This document shows, in pieces, positions 35,059 through 43,710 of a stretch of DNA of 64,000 nt. The stretch is from Saccharomonospora sp. CUA-673 (GTDB lineage: Bacteria > Actinomycetota > Actinomycetes > Mycobacteriales > Pseudonocardiaceae), in NCBI RefSeq assembly GCF_001942305.1, contig NZ_MKKE01000077.1, forward strand, positions 1 to 64,000, read 5' to 3'. Positions within the stretch are counted from its first letter, which is position 1, and every line of letters starts with the position of its first letter. Under the pieces are notes generated by a model. That model was given only the letters and a program-made list of their open reading frames with translations, did no database searches and was not told the origin of the DNA. The position numbers were made by a program, and so were the translations under genes.

Positions 35059-37299
35059 ATGGAGCGAACGGCGTCCGCGGACGACAGATGGCCCGGACAC
35101 GGTGCCGGGAACGGTCCGGAGTTCGACCGGCGTCGGCGCGTAGGACGGGTTCCTGCACCCGGGAACGCCGCCGCGTCCGAAACGGCGATCGACGAGGTCG
35201 AGCTCCTCGAACGGTTGCGTCGGGGCGAGGACGAGGCGTTCGGTGACCTGTTCGCTCTGCACGTCGCATCGGTGCGGAGGCTCGCGCGCGGCATCGCGCG
35301 GGACGCCTCCGAGGCCGACGACATCACCGCGGAGACGTTCTTCCGCGTGCTCCAGGCCGTGCGTCGCGGAAACGGACCACGCGACAACGTCCGCGCCTAC
35401 CTCCTGACGGTCGCCCGTCGCGTCACCTGGGAATGGCACGGCGCAAAAAGGGACGTGCCGGTCAGCGACGACGAACTGACCACCCGCGCCGCGCGCGCGG
35501 ACGCCCAGAGCTCCACCGCAGAGGCCACGTTGATCACCCGGGCGTTTTCCAGCCTGCCCGAACGCTGGCGCACGGTGCTGTGGCAGACCGAGGTCGAGGG
35601 CGTCCAGCCCGCCAACGCGGCACCCGAGTTCGGACTCAGCCCCAACGCGACCGCCGCACTCGCCCGCCGCGCGCGGATCGGCCTGCGCGCCGCCTACCTG
35701 CAGGCACATCTCGCGACCGGACACAGCGCGAACGGTTGCCGCACGATCGTCGAGAAGCTCGGCGGCTACACCGCGGGCAGCGTCACCGGGACCGAGGCGC
35801 GGAAGGTGCGCGCGCACCTGTCGGCGTGCTCGTCGTGCCGCGCGACCCACGACGAGCTGATGGACGTGTGTTCCGCGCTCCGCGCGCACTCCGGGATCCT
35901 CGTGCTCCTCGTCCCCGCCGGCGGGCTTCTCGCGACGTCCGGCGGTGCGGCCACCTCGGGCGCGTCCGCGGGCGCTGCTTCCTCTGGTGCAGCCTCGTCG
36001 GGCGCTGTCTCGTCCGGTGCTGTGACGGGGGCTGTGTCCTCGGGTGGCGGTGGTGCGGCTGTCGCGTCGGCGTCGACCGGTGGCGCCGCGGCCCTGGGTG
36101 TGCACGCCAAGGTCGGGCTCGCGGTGGTGTCGACCGTCGCCGTGGGAGCGGCGGGGCTCGTCGCGGTCGGTCACCTGACCGGCGGGGACGACCAGCAGGT
36201 GGTCGGGCTGCACGGCGGTCCTGGCGCGCAGCTCGACATCGTCGACGAACCGCGGGGCCACTCGCAGGGTCCCGCGGTGCCGAGGGGCGACCGTGCGTCC
36301 GACGGTGGGCGCGACGCCGATCACCGGTCCGGGCCGGACGCTGAGGCCGACGATCCGCACGGTGCGTCGTCCGGTGAGCCGCTGGGCGACACGGAGTACG
36401 TTGTGCCGCCGCAGCAGCGCGGCGAGCTCGCCGACGAGCCGGTCCACGGCCCCGCCGACGGCGCGGCCGAAAAACGGACCGAGCTCCCCGCGGCCCCGGC
36501 TCGACCGCACCAGCCCGCGCCGGAAACCGGCGGTGACCAGCGTGGGGACGCCCCGCAGCCGGCGCCCCGCGCAGACCTGCCCGCCGACGACCCGGCCGAC
36601 CAGCCGACACCCGGCAATCCGGCACCGGGTGGTCCCGCATCGGGTGGTCCCGCACCGGACAGCAACGCGCCCGGCAAGGGTGCGCCGGGTGGCGGCGGGC
36701 CGGCCGCGCAGCCGCGCCCGAAGACGGGGCGGCCGACGCGGCTCCCCACGGCAAGGCGTGTGGACAGCCCGACGTGGCCGCCCCTGATTGCCCGCCGGCC
36801 GCCGGGGCCGGCGGCACCCCGCCCGGCCAGGCACGGTCCGCCGCACCCGCACCCGCACCCGCACCCGCACCCGCACCGGAGGCGGAGGCTGCGCCGGCAC
36901 CGGAGGCGGCTCCCGCACCGGAGGCGGCTCCCGATGCCGCACACGAAGCCAAGGGCGAGCCGCGGTCCGAAAAACGACCCGCGCCCGACAAGGCCCCTGA
37001 ACAGGGCGTCGAGCAGGCTCCCGAGGTTGGGGCCGAGCCCGCACCGGAGGCGGCTCCCGCGCCGCAGGCTCGATCGGCCAACCCGGCCGAGCCGGCCCCC
37101 GAACCGGAGTCGGCCCCGGCGCGAAGTCCGACCCGGCGCCGCAATCCACCCCGCGCCGAAATCCGGCCCCGAGTCGGAAGGCAGCCCCGAGTCGGGAGGC
37201 GGCCCCGAGTCGGGACCCGAGGCGAGGGATGGCGCCGGTAAGCCCGACGACAGCCGCGTCGGGTTGCTGCGCATCGATCTGAATCAGCTGCGTCCGTAA
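35059..37299 (+). CDS. ECF-like sigma factor with fused zinc-binding and membrane segments; frameshifted Pro/Ala tail
   Basis: The frame begins at the ATG at 35059. Sigma region 2 is at about residues 50-115 (EDEAFGDLFALHVASVRRLA, DITAETFFRVLQAVRRG) and region 4 at about 155-215 (SLPERWRTVLWQTEVEGVQP). A zinc-binding anti-sigma motif follows (VRAHLSACSSCRATHDEL, about residue 257). A Gly/Ser/Ala linker leads to one membrane helix at about 350-373 and a long Pro/Ala/Gly tail. From 36725 to about 37130 the natural tail continues in the -1 frame, so several bases seem lost there. The design implies a membrane-tethered sigma factor carrying its own regulator. Confidence 0.75.
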   Translation: MERTASADDRWPGHGAGNGPEFDRRRRVGRVPAPGNAAASETAIDEVELLERLRRGEDEAFGDLFALHVASVRRLARGIARDASEADDITAETFFRVLQAVRRGNGPRDNVRAYLLTVARRVTWEWHGAKRDVPVSDDELTTRAARADAQSSTAEATLITRAFSSLPERWRTVLWQTEVEGVQPANAAPEFGLSPNATAALARRARIGLRAAYLQAHLATGHSANGCRTIVEKLGGYTAGSVTGTEARKVRAHLSACSSCRATHDELMDVCSALRAHSGILVLLVPAGGLLATSGGAATSGASAGAASSGAASSGAVSSGAVTGAVSSGGGGAAVASASTGGAAALGVHAKVGLAVVSTVAVGAAGLVAVGHLTGGDDQQVVGLHGGPGAQLDIVDEPRGHSQGPAVPRGDRASDGGRDADHRSGPDAEADDPHGASSGEPLGDTEYVVPPQQRGELADEPVHGPADGAAEKRTELPAAPARPHQPAPETGGDQRGDAPQPAPRADLPADDPADQPTPGNPAPGGPASGGPAPDSNAPGKGAPGGGGPAAQPRPKTGRPTRLPTARRVDSPTWPPLIARRPPGPAAPRPARHGPPHPHPHPHPHPHRRRRLRRHRRRLPHRRRLPMPHTKPRASRGPKNDPRPTRPLNRASSRLPRLGPSPHRRRLPRRRLDRPTRPSRPPNRSRPRREVRPGAAIHPAPKSGPESEGSPESGGGPESGPEARDGAGKPDDSRVGLLRIDLNQLRP
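36841..36950 (+). repeat. Tandem hexamer and 18-bp repeats in the sigma-factor tail
   Basis: CCGCAC repeats about six times (36841-36878), followed by two near-identical copies of an 18-bp unit, GCACCGGAGGCGGCTCCC. They encode Pro-Ala runs in the correct frame and are prone to replication or sequencing slippage. Confidence 0.7.
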
Positions 37300-37531
37300 A
37301 TCGGCCGCGGCGGCGAGTTCGTCGTGCGCGTGAACCGGCCGCGTCCGGAAAACAGCCGCGGCGGTGAACCGGCCGCTCCGGCGGTCGGTGGACCGCGTCC
37401 GGGAGCCGGCACGGCGGACCGGAAGTACCCCACCGTGGGTCGAGCCGCGGATGCCCGCCACTTCCGCGGAGAGTAACGATCCCGGTAACGTCTGCTACCG
37501 ACAGGTACTGCGGCGCCCGTGGAGGACTGTG

Positions 37532-37972
37532 ATGGACCGGCTGGCCCGGGGTAGTGACGGCCGGGAATGGATCATCCGCGCCCAGATGGAGTGGCGCCAA
37601 CCGGCGACCGCGAAGGACTTCGAGCACGACGCGGCCGCGAACTACACGCCGGGCGTCGTCATGGCCATCGTCGCGGGCATCCTCGCGCTGATCCTGTTCA
37701 TCTCCGCGCCGGAACGGTGGGTCTTCCCGGACTGGGTACCCCTGGGTGTGCTGCTGATCGCGTTGTTCTTCCCGCTGCGCTGGGTACTGCGCAGGCCGTG
37801 GACCGTCGTCGCCGAGACCGACGGCGACCCGGCCGGCATGTACCCGTCCGAACGGTGGGTGGGCACCGTGCGCGGCGTGTTCAACGTCAACGGCGAGCTC
37901 AAGCAGATCGCCAAGTCCATCGCGCGACACGACCTGCCGGACTTCGAAGGTCCGCTGCACCCGGTGGAGTAG
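37532..37972 (+). CDS. Conserved membrane protein
   Basis: The 146-residue protein starts at the ATG at 37532 with GGAGG seven bases upstream. Two adjacent membrane helices (about residues 42-60, VVMAIVAGILALILFIS, and 70-88) lie in the middle. The C-terminal soluble part (TVVAETDGDPAGMYPSERWV) is typical of small actinobacterial membrane proteins of unknown role. It ends 5 bp before the Fpg/Nei gene and is likely co-transcribed with it. Confidence 0.7.
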   Translation: MDRLARGSDGREWIIRAQMEWRQPATAKDFEHDAAANYTPGVVMAIVAGILALILFISAPERWVFPDWVPLGVLLIALFFPLRWVLRRPWTVVAETDGDPAGMYPSERWVGTVRGVFNVNGELKQIAKSIARHDLPDFEGPLHPVE

Positions 37973-37977
37973 CGGAC

Positions 37978-38955
37978 GTGCCCGAGTTACCGGAGGTCGA
38001 GGCGCTGGCTCACCATCTGCGTGAGCACGCGGTCGGCCGCACGGTGACCCGGGTCGACATCGCGGCACTGAGCGTGCTGAAAACCGTCACCCCCGCCTGG
38101 ACCGAGCTGCACGGCCGCACGGTGACCGACGCGACCCGACACGGCAAGTACCTCGACGTCGTCTGCGCCGGCGGCAGCCCGCACGGCTCCGGCCGCGCGG
38201 ACGACACCGGCAACCCCGGCAGCGGAACGGACGACGGCGGAACGGACGACAGCGGCACGGCCCGCACGGACGACCCGGGCGAGGCCGGCGCGCTGCATCT
38301 GGTCGTGCACCTGGCACGTGCGGGGTGGCTGCGCTGGTCGGACGAGCTGTCGCCGACACCGCCGCGGCCGGGCGGCAAGAGCCCGCTCGCGTTGCGCACG
38401 CACCTGTCCGGCGGCGTCGGATTCGACCTCACCGAAGCGGGTACGAAAAAAGGACTCGCCGCGTGGATCGTCAGCGACCCCGCCGACGTGCCCGGCGTCG
38501 CCGCCCTCGGCCCCGACGCGCTCGAGGTCGACCGGGATCGGTTGGGCGACCTGCTCACGAGCGAGAACCGTCGGCTCAGGACGGTGCTCACCGACCAGAA
38601 GACGATCGCCGGCATCGGCAACGCCTACTCGGACGAGATCATGCACACCGCGCGCCTGTCCCCGTACGCGACGCCGGCGCGGTTCACCTCCGAGGACGTC
38701 GACGCGTTGTTCCAGGCCGTCCGCGACGTGCTGACGTCCGCGGTCGAGCGGTCCGTCGGCCAGGACGCGGCCCGGCTCAAGGGCGAGAAGCGCTCGGGCC
38801 TGCGCGTGCACGCGCGCACGGGACTGCCGTGCCCGGTCTGCGGCGACACGGTGCGCGAGGTGTCGTTCGCCGACAAGGCGTTCCAGTACTGCCCCACCTG
38901 TCAGACGGGCGGCAAACCGCTCGCCGACCGGAGGCTGTCGCGCCTCGTGAAATGA
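37978..38955 (+). CDS. Fpg/Nei-family DNA glycosylase
   Basis: The GTG at 37978 encodes VPELPEVEALAHHL, where the Pro after processing is the catalytic N-terminus of the family (P-E-L-P-E-V). The 325-residue protein has the H2TH segment (IAGIGNAYSDEIMHTARLSP) and a C-terminal zinc finger with four cysteines (LPCPVCGD and YCPTC). An Asp/Gly/Thr-rich insert (about residues 65-100) is unusual. It should excise oxidised bases and nick the DNA. The stop overlaps an ATG, but the lipoprotein probably starts later. Confidence 0.88.
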   Translation: MPELPEVEALAHHLREHAVGRTVTRVDIAALSVLKTVTPAWTELHGRTVTDATRHGKYLDVVCAGGSPHGSGRADDTGNPGSGTDDGGTDDSGTARTDDPGEAGALHLVVHLARAGWLRWSDELSPTPPRPGGKSPLALRTHLSGGVGFDLTEAGTKKGLAAWIVSDPADVPGVAALGPDALEVDRDRLGDLLTSENRRLRTVLTDQKTIAGIGNAYSDEIMHTARLSPYATPARFTSEDVDALFQAVRDVLTSAVERSVGQDAARLKGEKRSGLRVHARTGLPCPVCGDTVREVSFADKAFQYCPTCQTGGKPLADRRLSRLVK

Positions 38956-38987
38956 GAACGTGCACCGGCGACGAGGGGTGGGTGCTG

Positions 38988-39599
38988 ATGTCCGGACCGC
39001 GGCGGCGTCGTGGGGGTTTCGTCGTGGCGTTGTTCGCCGCGGCGGTTGTCGTGCTCGCAGGATGCGGGGACCGAGTGGCGGGAACGGCGATGCCCCAGCA
39101 AGGGGACGCAACCGCGCCCCCGTCCACAACCACGGACAGTGGGCCCGGCGCGGACACTGCACCCCACGCGGAGGTCTCGCCCGCGCCCCCGGACGTCACG
39201 AGCGCCGACGATCTCCGGGAGGTCGACGATTCCACCGACATCGACCCGTGTTCGTTGATGCCGATGGACGTGCTGGCGCGCGGGGGCGAGTTCTCGGAAC
39301 CCGAGCTGCGGAACGGTGCGTGCTGGAGCACCGAGCCGTCCACCGATTCGCAGGTCTCCATCGAGTTCTCCCGCGACACGGTGCACGACACCGTCCAGCG
39401 TCACGGTCTGCAGCTCGGCACCATCCACGGTCGTGCGGCGGCGGAACTCGACATGAGCGGCCAGGATCTCGGGTGCATAGTGATCATGGAGATGAACCCG
39501 GAGGAAGTGGTCATGGTGCTCTTCGACGGCCCTGCGCCGGAATGTCAGTACGCGGCAGCTGTCGCGACCGGGGTGGAGACGAGGATTTCGCAGGGCTGA
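38988..39599 (+). CDS. DUF3558-family lipoprotein
   Basis: The start is taken as the ATG at 38988 because it places a basic stretch and a lipoprotein signal at the N-terminus (MSGPRRRRGGFVVALFAAAV, then VVLAGCGD); an ATG at 38952 would add 12 residues. The 203-residue protein shows DUF3558 features: DIDPCSLMPMDVLARGGEF, ACWSTEPSTDSQVSIEFS and a late Cys pair. These are secreted actinobacterial cell-surface lipoproteins of unknown function. Confidence 0.82.
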   Translation: MSGPRRRRGGFVVALFAAAVVVLAGCGDRVAGTAMPQQGDATAPPSTTTDSGPGADTAPHAEVSPAPPDVTSADDLREVDDSTDIDPCSLMPMDVLARGGEFSEPELRNGACWSTEPSTDSQVSIEFSRDTVHDTVQRHGLQLGTIHGRAAAELDMSGQDLGCIVIMEMNPEEVVMVLFDGPAPECQYAAAVATGVETRISQG

Positions 39600-39719
39600 A
39601 AAACGGACCGGCCGCGCACCCGCATTCTCACCCGACGGTGACTCGCGGTGTCGAACCGGACACCCGAAGTACGCCGCTGGGCCTTGCCAGGCCCGGCGCG
39701 ACCCTCCAGCATTGACGCC

Positions 39720-41432
39720 GTGTCCGAGCAGCTGACCATGCAGATCGTCCCGTGGGGACTCGTGGCGGTGCTGCTCGTCGTGCTCGTCGTCGTCCTGCTC
39801 AAACGGCGCAAACCGACCAACGCCATCGACGAGGCGGTTCTCGAGGCCGTCTACGTCATGTCGAAGGCGCCACTCGAACTGCGCGAGGGCCTCGACCAGG
39901 CCGCGGCCGACAAACTGACCAGCCGGCTGTTGAAGCTGCTCAAGAGCATCGCCGTGGGCATCACCGACGGTGAGGGCACGCTCCTGTCGTGGGACGGCGA
40001 GGCCAACGACCACTACGTCGACCTCGTCGACACCATCGGCACGTGCGTGCGCAAGCATCGCCGTGAGGTCGTCTCGCACGACAAGATGCCGTGCAACCAC
40101 CGCGGCACCTGCCGGATGCGCACCGCCGTGCTCGTCCCGCTCATCGTGGAGGGCGAGACCGAGGCGGTGCTGATCGTCGTCGGCAAGAGCAAGGGCAAGC
40201 GGATCGTGCAGATGGCCGACGCCGTCGCCCGGTTCGTCGGCACCCAGCTCGAGGCCGCACGGCTCGAGGACACCAAGCACCAGCTGCACCAGGCCGAGAT
40301 CAAGGCGTTGCGCGCGCAGATCTCGCCGCACTTCGTCTACAACGCGCTCAACACCATCTCGTCGCTCATCCGCACCGATCCGGAGGAGGCGCGCGAGCTG
40401 CTGCAGGACTTCGCCGACTTCACGCGCTACTGCTTCCGCACCGAGGGCACGTTCACGACGCTGTCCGACGAGCTGCGCAACATCGACCGCTACCTGACCA
40501 TCGAGAGCGCCCGCTACGGCGGCCGGCTCGGCGTGCGGCTGAAAATCGCCCCCGAGGTCCAGTCGGTCGTCGTGCCGTTCCTGTTGATCCAGCCGCTCGT
40601 CGAGAACGCCGTCAAGCACGGCATCGCGAACAAGCCCGGCGGCGGCACCGTCACGGTCACCGCACAGGACTACGGCACCGAGGCGGAGATCAGCGTCGAG
40701 GACGACGGCGTCGGCATGGACCCCAAGCTCCTCGACGGCATGCGCGACTCGCGCACCAGCGCGCACATCGGCCTGACCGGCATCAACCGCCGCATGAGCC
40801 AGGTTTTCGGCAACCGCTACTCGCTGATCGTCGAGACCGCGCCCGGCGCCGGCATGAAGGTGTCGATGCGCGTGCCGAAATTCGTCCGCGGCGTCCGGCC
40901 GGACATGCTCAAGTTCGCCGCCGAGGGCTCGGACGACACGGCGACCCCCGCTGCGCCCGCGCTCGAGGCCCCCGGTTCGTCGGGGTCTCCGCCGGGCTCG
41001 GATGTGGCCGCCGAACCGGCCCCCGCAGCCTCGGCCCCGGTCGCGCAACCGGCCGCACCGCCCCCGTCCCAATCCGGACCGCCCCAGCCCGGGCCGCCTC
41101 AGACCGTTCCGCCTCAGTCCGGACCGTCCCAAACCGGACCGACCCAGCCGGGTCCGCCGCCGCAGGAACAGCAACGCCCGCCGGTGCGCAACGGCTACTC
41201 GACCAACCCGTCGCGCAAACCCGTCGCCAGGCAGGCGTCCGAGGCGAAACAGGCTGCGCACGCGGCCCAGGCCGCCGCGGCGGGCCGGGTCGCCCCGCAG
41301 GCAGGACAGTCCGGAGCCCCACAGGCAGGACAGGCCGGTCGTGGCGACTCCCGGCGGGGCGATGCCGATCACCGTTACGGTGGGGTGCATGGCAAGGACC
41401 AGTCTGGCGGGCCGGATTCCCGTCGTCGGTGA
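39720..41432 (+). CDS. LytS-type sensor histidine kinase
   Basis: The GTG at 39720 encodes VSEQLTMQIVPWGL and a single membrane helix (residues 8-30). A GAF-like region (about 60-170; with Cys residues in KMPCNHRGTCRMRT) is followed by the His_kinase domain (LRAQISPHFVYNALNTI, His at about residue 204) and an HATPase (NAVKHGIANK, DDGVGMD). The last 150 residues are Pro/Gln-rich repeats of no known function. The cognate regulator is the LytTR gene at 42295. The Cys/His set in the GAF-like part may bind metal or redox cofactors. Confidence 0.88.
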   Translation: MSEQLTMQIVPWGLVAVLLVVLVVVLLKRRKPTNAIDEAVLEAVYVMSKAPLELREGLDQAAADKLTSRLLKLLKSIAVGITDGEGTLLSWDGEANDHYVDLVDTIGTCVRKHRREVVSHDKMPCNHRGTCRMRTAVLVPLIVEGETEAVLIVVGKSKGKRIVQMADAVARFVGTQLEAARLEDTKHQLHQAEIKALRAQISPHFVYNALNTISSLIRTDPEEARELLQDFADFTRYCFRTEGTFTTLSDELRNIDRYLTIESARYGGRLGVRLKIAPEVQSVVVPFLLIQPLVENAVKHGIANKPGGGTVTVTAQDYGTEAEISVEDDGVGMDPKLLDGMRDSRTSAHIGLTGINRRMSQVFGNRYSLIVETAPGAGMKVSMRVPKFVRGVRPDMLKFAAEGSDDTATPAAPALEAPGSSGSPPGSDVAAEPAPAASAPVAQPAAPPPSQSGPPQPGPPQTVPPQSGPSQTGPTQPGPPPQEQQRPPVRNGYSTNPSRKPVARQASEAKQAAHAAQAAAAGRVAPQAGQSGAPQAGQAGRGDSRRGDADHRYGGVHGKDQSGGPDSRRR

Positions 41433-42230
41433 GCGCTTCGAGCGCAAGGACAAGGACGTCGTCGCGGTCGTCAAACTGCACGGGGTGATCACGCCGCACG
41501 CCTCGCCGATCGCGCGCGGGGTGCTCAACCTGGCGGCCGTCGAGTCGGCGTTGACGCGGGCGTTCGGCCACGACCGGCTGAAGGCCGTCGCGTTGCAGAT
41601 CAACTCGCCGGGCGGGGCGCGACCCAGTCGGGGCTCATCGCCGAGCGCGTCCGGCAGCTCGCCGACGAGAAGAACGTGCCCGTGCTCGCGTTCTGCGAGG
41701 ACGTCGCGGCCTCGGGCGGCTACTGGCTGGCCTGCGCGGGCGACGAGATCATCGCCCACCGCACGTCGCAGGTCGGTTCGATCGGCGTGATCAGTGGCGG
41801 CTTCGGGTTCGAGGGGCTGATCTCGCGGCTCGGCATCGAGCGGCGGCTGCACACGGCGGGGGAGAACAAGGCGCGGCTCGACCCGTTCAGCCCGGAGAAG
41901 CGCGAGGACGTCGAATGGCTCAAGGGTGTGCACGCCGACCTGCACGGACTGTTCACCGACTGGGTGCGCGAGCGGCGCGGCGACAAACTGGACACGTCGC
42001 AGGAGCTGTTCAACGGGGACATCTGGCTGGGCGCCAGGGCCGTCGAGCTCGGCCTGGTCGACCAGCTGGGCAACCTGCGTGACGTCGTCGAGCAGCGCTT
42101 CCCCGACGCCGAGCTGATCGTCGCCGAGCCGAAGAAGCCCCTCGCCGCGCGGCTGGGCCTGGGCGGGGCCGTGTCGGCGGTCGCCAGCGCGGTCGAACAT
42201 CGCGCTGCGTGGTCACGTTTCGGGCTGTGA
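41389..42230 (+). CDS. S49 (SppA-type) peptidase, one-base frameshift near 41625
   Basis: From the ATG at 41389 (MARTSLAGRIPVVGERFERK) the frame reads VVAVVKLHGVITPHASPIAR and LKAVALQINSPGGA. There it breaks and resumes one base earlier as QSGLIAERVRQLADEKNVPV, CEDVAASGGYWLACAGDEII (nucleophile Ser in A-S-G-G-Y) and SQVGSIGVISGGFGF. Restoring one C in GCG-C-GACC rejoins them into about 280 residues. This is the short cytoplasmic SppA-like type. It lies between the kinase and its response regulator and overlaps the kinase tail by 44 bp. Confidence 0.83.
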
Positions 42231-42294
42231 GGCCGATTTTCGCCCAACGCGGTGTAGACAGTCCGGCGGTCGGCGCGGCAGGATTGCGGTCACT

Positions 42295-43128
42295 GTGAGT
42301 GCTCGCGATGACAACCGAAAGCTCCTCGTCCTGGCGGTTGACGATGAGCTGCCCGGTCTTGACCAGCTTCGGCACTGCCTCGAGTCGAGCGACGTCATCG
42401 GCAGGGTGATCCCCGCCGTCGACGCGTCCGAGGCGCTGCGGCTGCTCGGGTCCGCGGACGAGGACATCAACCGGCGCAAGGCCGCCGGACTGCCGCCCGT
42501 CGACGCGGTGTTCGCCGACATCAACATGCCCGGCCTGTCCGGCATGGAGATGTCGCGCGTGTTCGCCTCGCTCAACCCGGCCCCGGTGCTGGTGTTCGTC
42601 ACCGGACACGCCAGCGAGGCCGTCGACGCGTTCGACCTGGGCGCGGTCGACTACGTGCTCAAACCGGCACGGCAGGAACGCATCGACAAGGCCATCGGTC
42701 GCGTGCTCGACAAGCTCGACTCGCAGACCACCGGACGCGGCGGCGGGGTCGAAGCGGCGCCCGTCGAGGAACCGGAACAGGGCGACGAGGAGGTCATCCC
42801 CGTCGAACTGGGCGGCACGACGAAGCTGATCCCGCGTTCGTCGGTGCGGTGGGTCGAGGCGCAGGGCGACTACGCGCGCCTGTACACCACCGAGGGCAGC
42901 CACCTGGTGCGCATCCCGCTGGCGCAGCTGGAGGAACGGTGGGGTTCGGCCGGTTTCGTGCGCATCCACCGTTCGTACCTCGTCGCGTTGCCGCTCATCA
43001 CCGAACTGCGCATGGCCCAGGGCGGCTACCAGGTCGTGCTGGGTGACGACGAGAAGGTGCTGCCCGTGTCCCGCAGGCACACCAGAGCCCTCAAGGACAA
43101 GCTGGTCGGCTCGTCGCGGGCGGGGTGA
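42295..43128 (+). CDS. LytTR-family response regulator
   Basis: The GTG at 42295 starts a 277-residue protein. The receiver domain is at residues 10-130 with LVLAVDDELPGLDQL, VFADINMPGLSG (phospho-acceptor Asp at about residue 76) and LGAVDYVLKPARQERI. A linker is followed by a LytTR DNA-binding domain (VRWVEAQGDYARLYTTEG, FVRIHRSYLVALPLI). It is the partner of the LytS-type kinase at 39720 and probably controls the symporter downstream. Confidence 0.9.
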   Translation: MSARDDNRKLLVLAVDDELPGLDQLRHCLESSDVIGRVIPAVDASEALRLLGSADEDINRRKAAGLPPVDAVFADINMPGLSGMEMSRVFASLNPAPVLVFVTGHASEAVDAFDLGAVDYVLKPARQERIDKAIGRVLDKLDSQTTGRGGGVEAAPVEEPEQGDEEVIPVELGGTTKLIPRSSVRWVEAQGDYARLYTTEGSHLVRIPLAQLEERWGSAGFVRIHRSYLVALPLITELRMAQGGYQVVLGDDEKVLPVSRRHTRALKDKLVGSSRAG

Positions 43129-43134
43129 CGTGGG

Positions 43135-43662
43135 GTGGGCGATTCCACCGACCAACCCGGCTCCTCGGGACGAGGCGACCCCCGGGGCCGGCCGGACGGC
43201 ATCCGCGAACCGGACCCGACCCTCGGTAAACCCGCCCGGCCCGCACCGCGGCCCCCGATGGTGCAGCGGTCGCCGGAGCCGCGTTCGTCCGAACCGCGCC
43301 CGCCGCGGATCCGGCGGCAACGTGTCGTGCTCGCCGAACCCAGCCGTGGGACGAGCACCCTGCGCGCGCGGGTCGAGCTCGAGGAACAGACCAGCTGGGG
43401 CGAGCTGCTCATCAAGGACCTGATCAAGGCGCAGCTGCGCACGGGCGTGCTGTTGGCGCTGCTGGTGGTCGTCGTCCTCGGCGCGCTGCCCGCCCTGTTC
43501 TTCTTCGCGCCGACCGTCGCGGAGCTGCGGCCGGCCGGTATCCCGTTGCCGTGGTTGCTGTTCGGGGTCGCACCTTTCCCGCTCATATTCCTGGTGGGAC
43601 TGTGGTACAACCGGCTGGCCGAACGGCATGAGCGGGACTTCGTCAACATGATCGAGAACTGA
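43135..43662 (+). CDS. Membrane protein preceding the symporter
   Basis: The GTG at 43135 gives 175 residues. A disordered Pro/Arg-rich N-terminus (residues 1-75) is followed by two membrane helices (about 100-123 and 137-157) and a basic tail (RLAERHERDFVNMIEN). Small two-helix proteins of this type (DUF485-like) usually sit just before acetate/solute symporters, which fits the gene at 43711. It is 6 bp after the LytTR gene, so part of the same unit. Confidence 0.7.
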   Translation: MGDSTDQPGSSGRGDPRGRPDGIREPDPTLGKPARPAPRPPMVQRSPEPRSSEPRPPRIRRQRVVLAEPSRGTSTLRARVELEEQTSWGELLIKDLIKAQLRTGVLLALLVVVVLGALPALFFFAPTVAELRPAGIPLPWLLFGVAPFPLIFLVGLWYNRLAERHERDFVNMIEN

Positions 43663-43710
43663 GCCCGACGAGCCGACAGGAGGCTCCCCCGAGGAAGGCT
43701 GAAGGCGTCC

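Noticed and set aside
36841-36950. Short tandem repeats as a CRISPR array
   Set aside because: Units are 6 and 18 bp without spacers and encode Pro-Ala runs in frame.
38901-42200. A 1099-residue minus-strand ORF
   Set aside because: It is a shadow of the lipoprotein, LytS and S49 genes, with high Arg/Gly/Asp content and no domain; long antisense frames are usual in GC-rich DNA.
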